64,000 bases of DNA from Pseudomonas tohonis (GTDB lineage Bacteria > Pseudomonadota > Gammaproteobacteria > Pseudomonadales > Pseudomonadaceae): the NCBI RefSeq assembly GCF_012767755.2, contig NZ_AP023189.1:1-64000 (forward strand), given 5' to 3'. Made by a program: the position numbers and the translations under genes. Shown here in pieces: positions 13,012 through 23,904 of this stretch (positions within the stretch are counted from its first letter, which is position 1; the number at the start of each line of letters is the position of its first letter). The notes beneath the pieces were generated by a model. It worked only from the letters and a program-made list of their open reading frames with translations, did not search any database and was not told the origin of the DNA.

Positions 13012-13439
13012 TCCGCTTCGGCCGCCATCAGCACCAGGTCTTCACAGCCCTTGCGGCGGCAACCCCAGCGATACTCTTCCCGCGTCGGCCCGTCGCCGCG
13101 CCAGGTGGTGGCCGTGGCGGCGCCGTTGATGCGGAAGTTCCACACCTGCCCCGCCCCATCGTGCAGGCGCCCCTCGATGCTGCACGGCAGCCAGTAGAAC
13201 TGGTGGTGCAGCACCACGCCGTCGAGCAGCTCGCCCAGCTGGAAGAAGCGCTCGACCTGTTTCGGCGACAGCGACCACTGCTTGCAGGCATCGGCCATCG
13301 CCATGTCGGAATTGCTGACCCCCTCGAACAGTGGGCGCGAGGCGTCGAGCACCGTGAACGGGCCCCTGGGGTCGGCGGCCTGGGCACCCAGCGGCAGGGC
13401 CAGCGCCAGGGCGAGGGCGAAGGGACGATGCATCTGCAT
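13008..13439 (-). CDS. Exported hypothetical protein
   Basis: A 143-residue protein (start MQMHRPFALAL; a second ATG at 13433 gives 141) with a clear signal peptide ending LPLGAQA-ADP. The mature part has cysteines that could form disulfides (DACKQW, LPCSIEG, WGCRRKGCED) and a Trp/Arg-rich end. I do not recognise the family beyond Pseudomonas-type conserved periplasmic proteins. It begins 8 nt after the TPR-protein gene, so the two look co-transcribed. It ends with its stop codon overlapping that of the PilZ gene. Confidence 0.75.
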   Translation of the reverse strand: MQMHRPFALALALALPLGAQAADPRGPFTVLDASRPLFEGVSNSDMAMADACKQWSLSPKQVERFFQLGELLDGVVLHHQFYWLPCSIEGRLHDGAGQVWNFRINGAATATTWRGDGPTREEYRWGCRRKGCEDLVLMAAEAD

Positions 13440-13447
13440 GAGGGCGC

Positions 13448-13768
13448 TCAACTGGCGGGCGCCTGGCGGTCCAGGCGCTTGAGGAACACCGACATCTCCT
13501 TCTCGGCCTGCTTGTCGCCATGGGCCCGGGCGGCGGCCAGGCCGCGCTCCCAGGCATCGCGGGCAGCCGAGTCGTCGCCACTGGCCTGCAATGCCTTGCC
13601 CAGGAGCTTCCAGGCGGCGGAGTACTTCGGGTCCTGCTCCACGCAGCGGGCCAGGTGCCCGGCCGCGCGGGTGGCGTCGCCCTGGTCGAGGTAGCCCTTG
13701 CCCAGGCCGAAGCGCAGTAGCGGGTTGTCGGTGCCCTTGGCAAGCATCTTCTCCAGTCCTTCGAGCAT
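13448..13768 (-). CDS. Small tetratricopeptide-repeat protein
   Basis: A 106-residue protein with about two TPR-like helical repeats: NPLLRFGLGKGYLDQGDA (approximately 15-32) and SAAWKLLGKALQASGDD (approximately 49-65), followed by AARDAWERGLAAARAHGD. No signal peptide is visible, so it is probably a cytoplasmic scaffold. It lies between trkA and an exported protein on the minus strand and is likely co-transcribed with the latter (8-nt gap). A specific partner cannot be named. Confidence 0.85.
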   Translation of the reverse strand: MLEGLEKMLAKGTDNPLLRFGLGKGYLDQGDATRAAGHLARCVEQDPKYSAAWKLLGKALQASGDDSAARDAWERGLAAARAHGDKQAEKEMSVFLKRLDRQAPAS

Positions 13769-13806
13769 GGCGCTCTCCTTGTTGGCGGCGATCCGGCGGG
13801 CAGGCC

Positions 13807-15180
13807 TCAGAAGAAGGTGAGGCCCACCTGGAACAGACGCTCGGCGTCACGGATGTACTTCTTGTCGACGAGGAACAGGATCACATGGTCGCCGGACTCG
13901 ATCACCGTATCGTCGTGGGCGATCAGCACCTCGTCGTTGCGGATGATGGCGCCGATGGTGGTGCCCGGCGGCAAGGCGATGTCCTCGATCATGCGGCCCA
14001 CCACCTTGCTCGACTTGGCGTCGCCATGGGCGATGGCCTCGATGGCTTCGGCAGCCCCGCGGCGCAGGGAGTGCACGCTGACGATGTCGCCACGGCGCAC
14101 GTGGGTCAGCAGGGTGCCGATGGTGGCCAGCTGCGGGCTGATGGCGATGTCGATGTCGCCGCCCTGCACCAGGTCGACGTAGGCGGGGTTGTTGATGATG
14201 GTCATCACCTTGCGCGCGCCCAGGCGCTTGGCCAGCAGCGAGGACATGATGTTGGCCTCGTCGTCGTTGGTCAGCGCCAGGAAAATGTCGGCATCGTTGA
14301 TGTTCTCCTCCACCAGCAGGTCGCGGTCGGAGGCGCTGCCCTGCAGCACCACGGTGCTGTCGAGGGTGTCGGAGAGGTAGCGGCAGCGGGCCGGGTTCAT
14401 CTCGATGATCTTCACCTGGTAGCGGCTCTCGATGGCCTCCGCCAGGCGCTCGCCGATGTGGCCGCCACCGGCGATGACCACGCGCTTGTAGCTGTCCTCC
14501 AGGCGGCGCATCTCGCTCATCACCGCACGGATGTGCGCCTTGGCGGCGATGAAGAACACCTCGTCGTCGGCCTCGATCACCGTGTCGCCCTGGGGCGTGA
14601 TCGGGCGGTTGCGACGGAAGATCGCGGCGACGCGGGTGTCGACGTTGGGCATGTGCTGGCGCAACTGGCGCAGCTCCTGCCCCACCAGCGGGCCGCCGTA
14701 GTAGGCCTTGACGCCCACCAGTTGGGCCTTGCCCTCGGCGAAGTCGATCACCTGCAGCGCACCGGGGTATTCGATCAGGCGCTTGATGTAGTTGGTGACC
14801 ACCTGCTCGGGGCTGATCAGCACGTCCACCGGGATGGCCTCGTTGTCGAACAGGCCGGCGCGGGTGAGGTAGGCCGCCTCGCGCACGCGAGCGATCTTGG
14901 TCGGTGTATGGAACAGGGTGTAGGCGACCTGGCAGGCCACCATGTTCACCTCGTCGCTGTTGGTCACCGCCACCAGCATGTCGGCGTCGTCGGCGCCGGC
15001 CTGGCGCAGCACGGTGGGGAAGGAGCCCCGCCCCTGAACGGTGCGGATGTCGAGGCGGTCGCCGAGGTCGCGCAGGCGGTCGCCGTCGGTGTCCACCACC
15101 GTGATGTCGTTGGCTTCGCCGGAAAGGTGCTCGGCGAGGGTGCCGCCGACCTGGCCGGCCCCGAGAATGATGATCTTCAC
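13807..15180 (-). CDS. trkA: Trk system potassium uptake protein TrkA
   Basis: Peripheral NAD(H)-binding regulatory subunit of the Trk K+ uptake system, acting on a TrkH/TrkG channel not encoded nearby. The 457-residue protein is the usual duplicated form. It has two RCK units with Rossmann glycine motifs GAGQVG at 7-12 and GGGHIG at 238-243, each followed by a TrkA-C-like domain. It starts 11 nt after the rsmB stop and is probably last in a def-fmt-rsmB-trkA run. The same fmt-sun-trkA grouping is widespread in gammaproteobacteria. Confidence 0.96.
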   Translation of the reverse strand: MKIIILGAGQVGGTLAEHLSGEANDITVVDTDGDRLRDLGDRLDIRTVQGRGSFPTVLRQAGADDADMLVAVTNSDEVNMVACQVAYTLFHTPTKIARVREAAYLTRAGLFDNEAIPVDVLISPEQVVTNYIKRLIEYPGALQVIDFAEGKAQLVGVKAYYGGPLVGQELRQLRQHMPNVDTRVAAIFRRNRPITPQGDTVIEADDEVFFIAAKAHIRAVMSEMRRLEDSYKRVVIAGGGHIGERLAEAIESRYQVKIIEMNPARCRYLSDTLDSTVVLQGSASDRDLLVEENINDADIFLALTNDDEANIMSSLLAKRLGARKVMTIINNPAYVDLVQGGDIDIAISPQLATIGTLLTHVRRGDIVSVHSLRRGAAEAIEAIAHGDAKSSKVVGRMIEDIALPPGTTIGAIIRNDEVLIAHDDTVIESGDHVILFLVDKKYIRDAERLFQVGLTFF

Positions 15181-15191
15181 TGATCGCTCCG

Positions 15192-16505
15192 TTAGCCGCG
15201 GGGAGACGCGGCGATCTTCATCAGCTTGGCATAGTAGAAGCCGTCATGGCCGTCCTCCCGGGCCAGCAACTGGCGCCCGTGGGGCTGCTTGAGGCCGAAG
15301 GTGCCGGCGATGTCCAGTTCGCGCGCGCCAGGGGTGCGCTGGAGGAAGGCGGCGATGTTCTCGCTGTTCTCCATCGGCAACGTGGAACAGGTGGCGTACA
15401 CGAGGATGCCGCCGACCTCCAGGGTCGGCCAGAGGGCATCGAGCAGCTCGCCCTGCAGCTGCGCCAGGGCGGGTATGTCCTCGGCCTGGCGGGTCAGCTT
15501 GACGTCCGGATGGCGGCGGATCACGCCGGTGGCCGAACAGGGGGCATCGAGGAGGATGCGCTGGAACGGCTTGCCGTCCCACCAGGCGCCGGTATCGCGG
15601 CCATCGGCGGCGATCAGCGTGGCCTCCAGGCCGAGGCGCTCGAGGTTCTCGCGCACCCGCGCCAGGCGGCTTTCCTCCAGGTCGACGGCCACCACGCCAG
15701 CCAGGCCGGGCTCGGCTTCCAGCAGGTGGCAGGTCTTGCCACCGGGGGCACAGCAGGCGTCGAGCACGCGCTGGCCGGGGGCGAGTTCGAGCAGGTCGGC
15801 GGCCAGTTGCGCGGCTTCGTCCTGCACGCTGACGCGGCCTTCGGCGAAGCCGGGCAGGGTCTTCACGTCACGCGCTTCGATCAGACGGATGCCGTCGCGG
15901 CTGAATTCGCAGGGCTCGGCTTCGATGCCCGCCGTGCGCAGTTCGGCGAGGTAGGCATCGCGCTCGCCATGGCGGCGGTTGACCCGCAGGATCAGCGGCG
16001 GGTGGGCGTTGTTGGCCGCGCAGATGGCTTCCCAGTGCTCGGGCCAGGCGGCCTTGAGTGCCTTCTGCAGCCAGCGCGGGTGGGCGGTGCGTACCATCGG
16101 GTCGCGCTCCAGTTCGGCGAAGATCGCCTCGCCATCGCGTTGCGCATTGCGCAGCACGGCGTTGAGCAGGCCCTTGGCCCAGGGTTTCTTCAGCTTCTCG
16201 GCGGCGCCCACGGTCTCGCCGATGGCGGCATGGGCGGGGATGCGGCTGTAGAACAGCTGGTAGAGGCCGACCAGCAGCAGCGCCTCCACGTCCTTGTCGG
16301 CCGTCTTGAAGGGCTTTTGCAGCAGGCGCTCGGCCAGCGCGCCGAGGCGTGGTTGCCAGCGCGCGGCGCCGAAGGCCAGGTCCTGGGCCAGGCCGCGGTC
16401 GCGCGGGTCGACCTTGTCCAGCTGCGCGGGCAGGCTGCCGCCCAGCGAGGCCTTGCCGGAGAGGACGGCGGTCAGTGCGCGGGCCGCGGCGAGACGTGGG
16501 TTCAT
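15192..16505 (-). CDS. rsmB: 16S rRNA m5C967 methyltransferase
   Basis: S-adenosylmethionine-dependent methyltransferase (Sun/RsmB) for C967 of 16S rRNA. The 437-residue protein has an N-terminal NusB-like RNA-binding half (roughly 1-140) and a C-terminal Rossmann methyltransferase. The SAM motif [10 protein letters not shown] lies at 249-258, and the two active cysteines are C323 in the PCS motif and C373 in the TCS motif. Its ATG overlaps the fmt stop by 4 nt (16502-16505), indicating translational coupling with fmt. Confidence 0.96.
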   Translation of the reverse strand: MNPRLAAARALTAVLSGKASLGGSLPAQLDKVDPRDRGLAQDLAFGAARWQPRLGALAERLLQKPFKTADKDVEALLLVGLYQLFYSRIPAHAAIGETVGAAEKLKKPWAKGLLNAVLRNAQRDGEAIFAELERDPMVRTAHPRWLQKALKAAWPEHWEAICAANNAHPPLILRVNRRHGERDAYLAELRTAGIEAEPCEFSRDGIRLIEARDVKTLPGFAEGRVSVQDEAAQLAADLLELAPGQRVLDACCAPGGKTCHLLEAEPGLAGVVAVDLEESRLARVRENLERLGLEATLIAADGRDTGAWWDGKPFQRILLDAPCSATGVIRRHPDVKLTRQAEDIPALAQLQGELLDALWPTLEVGGILVYATCSTLPMENSENIAAFLQRTPGARELDIAGTFGLKQPHGRQLLAREDGHDGFYYAKLMKIAASPRG

Positions 16506-17446
16506 GCGCCGAGCACCTGGCCGGCGGCGAACTGCTCGCGGCGGCTGTTGAACAGATCGGCGAAATTCAGCGGCTTGCCGCCGGGCAATTGCAGGCGGGT
16601 CAGGCGCAGGGCGCCGCTGCCGCAGGCCACGGTCAGGCCATCCTTGCTGGCGGCGAGAATCTGCCCCGGCTGGCCGCTGCCGTCGGCGAGCTGCGCGGCG
16701 AGCACTTTCAGCGGCTCGCCGCCGAGGGTGCTGTGGCAGATCGGCCAGGGATTGAAGGCGCGAACCAGGCGTTCCAGCTCATCGGCGGGGCGGCTCCAGT
16801 CGAGGCGTGCCTCATCCTTGTTCAGCTTGTGCGCGTAGGTGGCCAGGGCGTCGTCCTGCACGTCGCCCACCAGGGTGCCGGCGGCGAGCTGGGCGATGGC
16901 CTGCACCACGGCCTGCGGGCCGAGGCTGGCGAGACGGTCATGGAGGGTGCCGCCGGTGTCTTCGGCGGAGATCGGGGTGGCGACCTTGAGCAGCATCGGC
17001 CCGGTGTCCAGGCCCGCTTCCATCTGCATCACGGTCACGCCGCTCTCGGCATCGCCGGCCTGCACCGCACGCTGGATCGGCGCCGCACCGCGCCAGCGCG
17101 GCAGCAGCGAAGCGTGGCTGTTGATGCAGCCGAGGCGCGGGGTGTCGAGCACCACCTGGGGCAGGATCAGGCCGTAGGCGACCACCACCATCAGGTCGGC
17201 ATCGAGGGCCTTGAGCTCGGCCTGGGCGTCGGCATCGCGCAGGGTCGGCGGCTGCAGGACGGGAATGCCGTGCTGCAGGGCGAGCTGCTTGACCGGGCTC
17301 GGCATCAGCTTCTGGCCGCGACCCGCCGGGCGATCGGGCTGGGTGTAGACGGCGACGATGCTGTGCGGCGTATCGAGCAGGGCCTTGAGGTGCTCGGCGG
17401 CGAATTCCGGGGTGCCGGCGAAGACGAGGCGCAGGGCTTGGGTCAT
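16502..17446 (-). CDS. fmt: Methionyl-tRNA formyltransferase
   Basis: Formylates the initiator Met-tRNA using 10-formyltetrahydrofolate. The 314-residue length is typical. Catalytic residues are visible as N109, H111 (in INSHASLLP) and D147 (GLDTGP), matching E. coli N106, H108 and D144. It lies downstream of def, the enzyme that later removes the formyl group, but a hairpin with a T-rich tail stands between them on the minus strand (17471-17501). Some independent expression or attenuation of fmt is therefore likely. Confidence 0.96.
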   Translation of the reverse strand: MTQALRLVFAGTPEFAAEHLKALLDTPHSIVAVYTQPDRPAGRGQKLMPSPVKQLALQHGIPVLQPPTLRDADAQAELKALDADLMVVVAYGLILPQVVLDTPRLGCINSHASLLPRWRGAAPIQRAVQAGDAESGVTVMQMEAGLDTGPMLLKVATPISAEDTGGTLHDRLASLGPQAVVQAIAQLAAGTLVGDVQDDALATYAHKLNKDEARLDWSRPADELERLVRAFNPWPICHSTLGGEPLKVLAAQLADGSGQPGQILAASKDGLTVACGSGALRLTRLQLPGGKPLNFADLFNSRREQFAAGQVLGA

Positions 17447-17470
17447 GCGGGGCTCACTTGGTCACTCTGA

Positions 17471-17501
17471 AAAAGAAAAAGGCTTGCCGGAGCAAGCCTT
17501 T
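17471..17501 (-). terminator. Intrinsic terminator between def and fmt
   Basis: Read on the minus strand: AAAGGCTTGC, 4-nt loop, GCAAGCCTTT, then TTTCTTTTT-type sequence. The 10-bp perfect stem (17478-17487 with 17492-17501) plus the T tract is a textbook terminator 13 nt after the def stop. It would reduce transcription into fmt-rsmB-trkA. Confidence 0.78.
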
Positions 17502-17513
17502 GGGGTTCGGCGA

Positions 17514-18020
17514 TCAAGCCTGCTGGCGGTGCTGCTTTTCCAGCTTCTTCTTGATCCGGTCACGCTTGAGGGTCGACAGGTAGTCGACGAACAGCTTGCC
17601 GTTGAGGTGGTCGCACTCGTGCTGGATGCACACCGCGAGCAGCCCTTCGGCGACCAGTTCGTAAGGCTTGCCGTCGCGGTCCAGGGCCTTGATGCGGACC
17701 TTCTGCGGGCGGTCGACGTTCTCGTAGAAGCCCGGCACCGAGAGACAGCCTTCCTGGTACTGGTCCATCTCGTCGGTCAGGGATTCGAACTCGGGGTTGA
17801 TGAAGACCATGGGCTCCGACTTGTCTTCGGACAGGTCCATCACCACCACGCGCTTGTGCACGTTGACCTGGGTGGCGGCGAGGCCGATACCCGGTGCGTC
17901 GTACATGGTTTCGAACATGTCGTCGATCAACTGGCGCACAGCGTCGTCCACCACGTCCACCGGTTTGGCGATGGTACGCAGGCGTGGATCGGGAAATTCG
18001 AGGATGTTCAGGATCGCCAT
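17514..18020 (-). CDS. def: Peptide deformylase
   Basis: Metalloenzyme that removes the N-formyl group from nascent proteins. The 168-residue protein has the three type I motifs: GIGLAATQ at 44-51, EGCLSVP at 90-96 with metal ligand C92, and HECDH at 134-138 with ligands H134 and H138 and catalytic E135. The length matches E. coli Def. It is divergent from the LysM gene and first of the def-fmt-rsmB-trkA minus-strand group, with a terminator right after it. Confidence 0.97.
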   Translation of the reverse strand: MAILNILEFPDPRLRTIAKPVDVVDDAVRQLIDDMFETMYDAPGIGLAATQVNVHKRVVVMDLSEDKSEPMVFINPEFESLTDEMDQYQEGCLSVPGFYENVDRPQKVRIKALDRDGKPYELVAEGLLAVCIQHECDHLNGKLFVDYLSTLKRDRIKKKLEKQHRQQA

Positions 18021-18161
18021 ATGCGTTTGTGATGCACTTGTAGAATAAAGTCAAAATCCGCTGCTAAGATGATGAGCAGCATTGAAAAACGCCTGCAAAG
18101 CCCGGTTGGGGCGGCTTTCAGGCCGTTTCGCGTGAACGCACATAATAAAGGGATTCACCGC

Positions 18162-19187
18162 ATGAGGAAATCACTACTCGCCCTGCTGCTCCTTGCTGCC
18201 AGTGGGTTGGCACAGGCTGCGGTGGAACTCAAGGATGGCCACCCGGAGCACTACACGGTAGTGCGCGGGGATACCCTCTGGGATATCTCGGGCAAGTTCC
18301 TGCGCGAACCCTGGAAGTGGCCGGAAATCTGGCACGCCAACCCGCAGATCGAGAACCCGCACCTGATCTACCCGGGCGACACCCTGAGCCTCGTCTACGT
18401 CGACGGCCAGCCTCGCCTGATGCTGGATCGCGGCGCCTCCCGCGGCACCATCAAGCTGTCGCCCCAAGTGCGCAGCACGCCGATGGCCGAAGCCATTCCG
18501 ACCATCCCGCTGGAAGCCATCAACAGCTTCCTGCTGAGCAACCGCATCGTCGACACGCCCGAGCAGTTCAACGGCGCTCCCTACATCGTCGCCGGCAACG
18601 CCGAGCGCGTGGTGAGCGGCGCGGGTGACCGCGTCTACGCTCGCGGCAGCTTCGACGAGCAGAACCCCACCTACGGCATCTTCCGCCAGGGCAAGACCTA
18701 CATCGATCCCGATACCAAGGAATTCCTCGGTATCAACGCCGACGATATCGGTGGCGGTGACCTGGTCGCCCAGGAAGGCGACGTGGCGACCATGACCCTC
18801 ACCCGCTCGACCCAGGAAGTCCGCCTGGGCGACCGCCTGTTCCCCACCGAACAGCGCTCGGTGAACTCCACCTTCATGCCCAGCTCGCCGACCACCGACG
18901 TAAAGGGCCTGATCCTCGACGTGCCGCGCGGCGTGAACCAGATCGGCCAGTTCGACGTGGTGACCATCAACAAGGGCAAGCGCGACGGCCTGGTCGAAGG
19001 CAACGTGCTGGCGGTCTACAAGACCGGCGAGACCGTGCGCGACCGCATCACCGGCGAATCGGTGAAGATCCCCGACGAGCGCGCCGGCCTGCTGATGGTG
19101 TTCCGCACCTACGACAAGCTCAGCTACGGCCTGGTCCTGGCGGCCAGCCGACAGCTGGCGGTGATGGACAAGGTGCACAATCCCTAA
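18162..19187 (+). CDS. LysM-domain peptidoglycan-binding exported protein
   Basis: A 341-residue protein with a signal peptide (MRKSLLALLLLAASGLAQA), a LysM domain starting near residue 31 (YTVVRGDTLWDISGKFL) and ending about residue 80, and a C-terminal part of about 250 residues found with this LysM in proteobacterial genomes. It is probably periplasmic and tethered to the cell wall through LysM. The start at 18162 is chosen for the signal peptide and the upstream AAAGGG; a longer frame from 18069 adds an unlikely N-terminus. It is located between def and dprA, as in other Pseudomonas (PA0020-like). Exact role unknown. Confidence 0.9.
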   Translation: MRKSLLALLLLAASGLAQAAVELKDGHPEHYTVVRGDTLWDISGKFLREPWKWPEIWHANPQIENPHLIYPGDTLSLVYVDGQPRLMLDRGASRGTIKLSPQVRSTPMAEAIPTIPLEAINSFLLSNRIVDTPEQFNGAPYIVAGNAERVVSGAGDRVYARGSFDEQNPTYGIFRQGKTYIDPDTKEFLGINADDIGGGDLVAQEGDVATMTLTRSTQEVRLGDRLFPTEQRSVNSTFMPSSPTTDVKGLILDVPRGVNQIGQFDVVTINKGKRDGLVEGNVLAVYKTGETVRDRITGESVKIPDERAGLLMVFRTYDKLSYGLVLAASRQLAVMDKVHNP

Positions 19188-19193
19188 GCAAAC

Positions 19194-19220
19194 CAAGCCC
19201 CCGTCCTACGGGGGCTTGTT
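19194..19220 (+). terminator. Intrinsic terminator after the LysM gene
   Basis: Perfect 10-bp stem CAAGCCCCCG (19194-19203), loop TCCTA, CGGGGGCTTG (19209-19218), with only a short T tail (TTGT). Confidence 0.72.
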
Positions 19221-19271
19221 GTATACAGGGCGGCCCTGCCGCCCTGCGCGGCGCTGGTCAAGGACGATCCC

Positions 19272-20366
19272 ATGCCGCCCCCCTCCCCGGCCGAACTCGA
19301 AGCACGCCTGCGTCTGCACAGCCTTCCCGAACTCGGCCCCCGCCGCTTCCGCATCCTGATCGACGCCTTCGGCAGTGCCTCCGCCGCCCTCAGCGCCCCT
19401 GCCGCCGCCTGGCGTTCGTTGCGCCTGCCCGACGCCTGCGCCGGCCCTCGACGCAGTGAAGAGGTGCGCACCCGCGCCGCCCGGTCACTGGCCTGGCTGG
19501 ACGCGACGGACAACCACCTGCTGATGTGGGACGACCCCCGCTACCCCGCCCTGCTCGCCGAGCTGCCCGACGCGCCGCCGCTCCTGTTCGTCCGTGGGGT
19601 CCCCACGCTGCTCGAGCGCCCGCAGCTGGCCATGGTCGGCAGCCGTCGCGCCTCGCGGGCCGGGCTGGATAACGCCCATGCCTTCGCCCGCAGCCTCGCG
19701 GCCGGAGGCTTCTGCATCACCAGCGGCCTCGCCCTCGGGATCGATGGCGCCGCCCACCAGGGCGCGCTGGATGCCGGCGGGCACACGGTCGCCGTGCTCG
19801 GCACGGGCCTGGAGCGCATCTACCCGAACCGGCACAAGGGCCTGGCCGAGGCGATAGTCGCCGGCGGCGGCGCGCTGGTTTCCGAGCTGCCGCTGGACTG
19901 CGCGCCCCAGGCCAGCAACTTCCCCCGCCGCAACCGCATCATCAGCGGGCTCTCCGTGGGCGTTCTCGTGGTGGAGGCCAGCCCGGCCAGCGGCTCGCTG
20001 ATCACCGCGCGCCTGGCCGCTGAGCAGGGCCGCGAGGTCTATGCCATCCCCGGCTCCATCCATCATCCCGGGGCCCGTGGTTGCCACCAGCTGATCCGCG
20101 ACGGCGCCACGCTGGTGGAAACCGTCGGCCACGTGCTCGAGGCCCTGCGCGGCTGGCAGGCGCTCGCGCCCGATCCCGCCGAGCCGAGTGCCCAACTGCA
20201 TGACCACCCCCTGCTCGACCTGCTGCGCGCCGCGCCCTACAGCAGCGAGGCCCTGGCCGCCGCCAGCGGCTGGGACCTGCCCCGCGTACTGGCCGCGCTC
20301 ACCGACCTCGAGCTCGATGGCTGCATCGCCCGTGACGCCGGGCTCTGGGTTCATCGGCGCGGTTGA
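19272..20366 (+). CDS. dprA: DNA processing protein DprA (Smf)
   Basis: Binds incoming single-stranded DNA and loads RecA during natural transformation. The 364-residue protein has an N-terminal helical domain, the Rossmann-like core with MVGSRRAS (121-128), [11 protein letters not shown] (152-162) and [12 protein letters not shown] (217-228), and a C-terminal winged-helix-like domain. It is 40 nt upstream of tsaC, a common gammaproteobacterial pairing (dprA-yrdC). Presence of dprA alone does not show that the organism is competent. Confidence 0.94.
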   Translation: MPPPSPAELEARLRLHSLPELGPRRFRILIDAFGSASAALSAPAAAWRSLRLPDACAGPRRSEEVRTRAARSLAWLDATDNHLLMWDDPRYPALLAELPDAPPLLFVRGVPTLLERPQLAMVGSRRASRAGLDNAHAFARSLAAGGFCITSGLALGIDGAAHQGALDAGGHTVAVLGTGLERIYPNRHKGLAEAIVAGGGALVSELPLDCAPQASNFPRRNRIISGLSVGVLVVEASPASGSLITARLAAEQGREVYAIPGSIHHPGARGCHQLIRDGATLVETVGHVLEALRGWQALAPDPAEPSAQLHDHPLLDLLRAAPYSSEALAAASGWDLPRVLAALTDLELDGCIARDAGLWVHRRG

Positions 20367-20406
20367 GGCCTGTACACTCGCGCCATCGTTTTTCCGGGAG
20401 TGGGCA

Positions 20407-20964
20407 ATGGTCAGCAACTGGCAGGTTCAGCAAGTGGCGCGGGTGGTACGGGGCGGCGGTGTGATCGCCTATCCGACGGAGGCCGTGTGGGGGCTCGGCT
20501 GCGACCCCTGGAATGAGGAGGCCGTCTATCGCCTGCTGGCGCTCAAGGCGCGCCCGGTGGAGAAGGGGCTGATCCTGGTGGCCGACGCCATCGAGCAGTT
20601 CGATTTCCTCCTCGATGACCTGCCCGATGCCTGGAAGGAGACGCTGGCCGCCTCCTGGCCCGGTCCCAACACCTGGCTGGTGCCGCACCGGGACATGCTG
20701 CCCGAGTGGATCACCGGCAAGCACGACAGCGTCGCCCTGCGCGTCAGCGACCACCCCCTGGTGCGCCGCCTGTGCGCCGAAGTCGGCCCGCTGGTCTCCA
20801 CGTCCGCCAACCCCGCCGGACGGCCCTCCGCCGTATCGCGCCTGCGCGTGCAGCAGTACTTCCCCGGCGAGCTGGATGCCGTGCTGTGCGGCGCCCTCGG
20901 TGGGCGCCGCAACCCCAGCACCATCCGCGACCTGGTCACCGGGCGGGTCGTGCGCGCTTCCTGA
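20407..20964 (+). CDS. tsaC: Threonylcarbamoyl-AMP synthase (Sua5/YrdC family)
   Basis: Makes threonylcarbamoyl-AMP from threonine, bicarbonate and ATP, the first step of the t6A37 modification of tRNAs. The 185-residue product is the short TsaC form lacking the Sua5 C-terminal domain. Motifs are [11 protein letters not shown] (23-33), KARP (47-50) and STSANPAG near residue 135. The ATG at 20407 follows GGGAGTGGGCA. It ends immediately next to the stop of the convergent quinone reductase: the two TGA codons abut in the palindrome TGATCA, with no spacer. Confidence 0.94.
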   Translation: MVSNWQVQQVARVVRGGGVIAYPTEAVWGLGCDPWNEEAVYRLLALKARPVEKGLILVADAIEQFDFLLDDLPDAWKETLAASWPGPNTWLVPHRDMLPEWITGKHDSVALRVSDHPLVRRLCAEVGPLVSTSANPAGRPSAVSRLRVQQYFPGELDAVLCGALGGRRNPSTIRDLVTGRVVRAS

Positions 20965-21942
20965 TCAGGGCAGCAGCACGCTCGAACCGCGAGTGCGCCG
21001 GCCGGCCAGGTCGGCATGGGCGCGAGCGATGTCGGCCAGTGCATAACGCTGGCCGATCTCCACCTTCAGTGCGCCGCTGGCGATCATCCCGAACAGCTCG
21101 TCGGCCATGGCCTGCAGGTTCTCCGGGGTGTCGGCGTAGCTGCCCAGGGTGGGCCGGGTCACGTAGATCGACCCCTTCTGCGCCAGCACCCCGAGGTTGA
21201 CCCCGGTGACCGGCCCCGAGGCGTTGCCGAAGCTCACCAGCAGGCCGCGCGGGGCCACGCAATCCAGCGAGGTTTCCCAGGTGTCCTTGCCCACCGAGTC
21301 GTAGACCACTGGGCACTTGCGCCCGTCGGTCAGCTCCAGCACCCGTTGCACCACGTCCTCGCGGCTGCTGTCGATGCACGCCCAGGCGCCCAGCGCCTTG
21401 GCACGCTCGGCCTTCTCAGGGGAACCGGCGACCCCGATCAGGCGCGCGCCGAGGGCCTTGGCCCATTGGCAGGCGATGGAGCCGACACCCCCGGCGGCGG
21501 CATGGAACAGCACCGTCTCGCCGGCCTTCAGCGCGTGGGTCTGGCGCAGCAGGTACTGCACCGTCAGGCCCTTGAGCATCACCGCGGCGGCCTGCTCGTA
21601 GCCGATGGCATCGGGCAGCTTCACCAGGTTGGCCGCCGGCAACACGTGGTACTCGCCGTAGGCGCCCAGGGGGCCGGTGCCGTAGCCGACCCGGTCGCCC
21701 ACCTTCAGGTGCTCCACGCCCGCGCCCACGGCATCCACCTCGCCCGCGCCCTCGTTGCCCAGCCCGGAGGGCAGCGACGCCGCCGGGTAGAGCCCGCTGC
21801 GGAAATAGGTCTCGATGAAGTTGAGGCCGATGGCGTGGTTGCGCACCCGCACCTGGCCAGGGCCGGGTTCGGCGACTGGCGCCTCCACCAGTTCGAGCAC
21901 CTCGGGACCGCCGTACTGGGAAAACTGCACACGCCTGGCCAT
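20965..21942 (-). CDS. qor: NADPH:quinone oxidoreductase (zeta-crystallin-like)
   Basis: A 325-residue zinc-free medium-chain dehydrogenase/reductase that reduces quinones with NADPH. The N-terminus MARRVQFSQYGGPEVLEL, the segment NFIETYFRSGLYP, and the nucleotide-binding AAAGGVGSIACQWAKALGA are typical of Qor. The start at 21942 has GGAGAG upstream on the minus strand; an extended frame adds a non-homologous leader. It is divergent from hemF, as in PAO1 (PA0023/hemF). Confidence 0.93.
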   Translation of the reverse strand: MARRVQFSQYGGPEVLELVEAPVAEPGPGQVRVRNHAIGLNFIETYFRSGLYPAASLPSGLGNEGAGEVDAVGAGVEHLKVGDRVGYGTGPLGAYGEYHVLPAANLVKLPDAIGYEQAAAVMLKGLTVQYLLRQTHALKAGETVLFHAAAGGVGSIACQWAKALGARLIGVAGSPEKAERAKALGAWACIDSSREDVVQRVLELTDGRKCPVVYDSVGKDTWETSLDCVAPRGLLVSFGNASGPVTGVNLGVLAQKGSIYVTRPTLGSYADTPENLQAMADELFGMIASGALKVEIGQRYALADIARAHADLAGRRTRGSSVLLP

Positions 21943-21986
21943 GGTCGACTCTCCTTCCGGGAAAAGCCTCAATCCAAGCCTTCCGC

Positions 21987-23018
<1,032 letters not shown>

Positions 23019-23019
<1 letters not shown>

Positions 23020-23843
23020 TGGACCGCTACGCCGTCTTCGGCAACCCCATCGGCCACAGCAAGTCGCCGCTGATCCACCGCCTGTTCGCCGCGCAGACCG
23101 GCCAGGCGCTGGAGTACGAGGCGCTGCTGGCGCCCCTGGACGACTTCACCGGTTTCGCCCGCGCCTTCTTCGCGCAGGGCCTGGGCGGCAACGTCACCGT
23201 GCCCTTCAAGGAACAGGCCTTCCAGATGGCCGACAGCCTCAGCGAGCGCGCCCGTCGCGCCGGCGCGGTGAACACCCTCAAGCGCCTGGATGACGGCCGC
23301 CTGCTGGGCGACAACACCGACGGCGCCGGCCTCGTGGGCGACCTGGTGCGCAACGCCGGGCTCGAGCTCGCCGGCAAGCGCATCCTCCTGCTCGGCGCCG
23401 GTGGTGCCGTGCGCGGCGTGCTCGAACCCCTGCTGGCGCAGCGCCCGGCGGCGGTGGTGGTGGCCAACCGCACAGTGGAGAAGGCCGAGCAGCTGGCCCG
23501 TGAGTTCGCCGACCTGGGGCCGGTGCTGGCCAGTGGTTTCGACTGGCTGGAAGAACCGGTGGACCTGATCGTCAACGGCACTTCCGCGAGCCTGGCCGGC
23601 GAGCTGCCGCCGATCTCGCCAAGCCTGATCGAGGCCGGCCACACGGTCTGCTACGACATGATGTACGGCGCGCAAACCACCGCCTTCAACCGCTGGGCCC
23701 ATGAGCAGGGCGCCGCGCGCACCCTCGATGGCCTGGGCATGCTGGTGGAGCAGGCGGCCGAAGCCTTCCTGCTCTGGCGCGGTGTGCGCCCGGATACCGC
23801 ACCGGTCCTCGCCGAGCTGCGCCGGCTGCTCGCCCAGGGCTGA
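23019..23843 (+). CDS. aroE: Shikimate dehydrogenase (NADP+)
   Basis: Reduces 3-dehydroshikimate to shikimate in aromatic amino acid synthesis. The 274-residue protein has the substrate-site S14 and S16 (GHSKSP), catalytic pair K64 (VPFKEQA) and D101 (DNTDGAG), and the NADP Rossmann motif GAGGA at 126-130. It overlaps the hemF stop by one base, so it is translated from the hemF message. The hemF-aroE pair is conserved in Pseudomonas. Confidence 0.96.
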
Positions 23844-23860
23844 GTGGATCGTCCCGGACG

Positions 23861-23892
23861 CAGGATGGGTAGAGCGCAGCGAAACCCATGCT
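23861..23892. repeat. Short palindromic repeat (ATGGGT...ACCCAT type)
   Basis: ATGGGT (23865-23870) and ACCCAT (23884-23889) flank AGAGCGCAGCGAA. This resembles a short intergenic element that I remember as common in Pseudomonas and relatives. It lies between convergent aroE and the SulP transporter. Confidence 0.5.
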
Positions 23893-23904
23893 GCTGTGCC
23901 CGTT

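Noticed and set aside
15371..15392. GGCAACGTGGAACAG in rsmB as a parS
   Set aside because: Only the right half matches; the left half of the palindrome is absent.
18021..18161. Sigma-70 promoter TTGTAG...TAAGAT upstream of the LysM gene
   Set aside because: Spacing between the two elements is about 21 bp, too long for a confident call; the extended -10 TGCTAAGAT alone is not enough.
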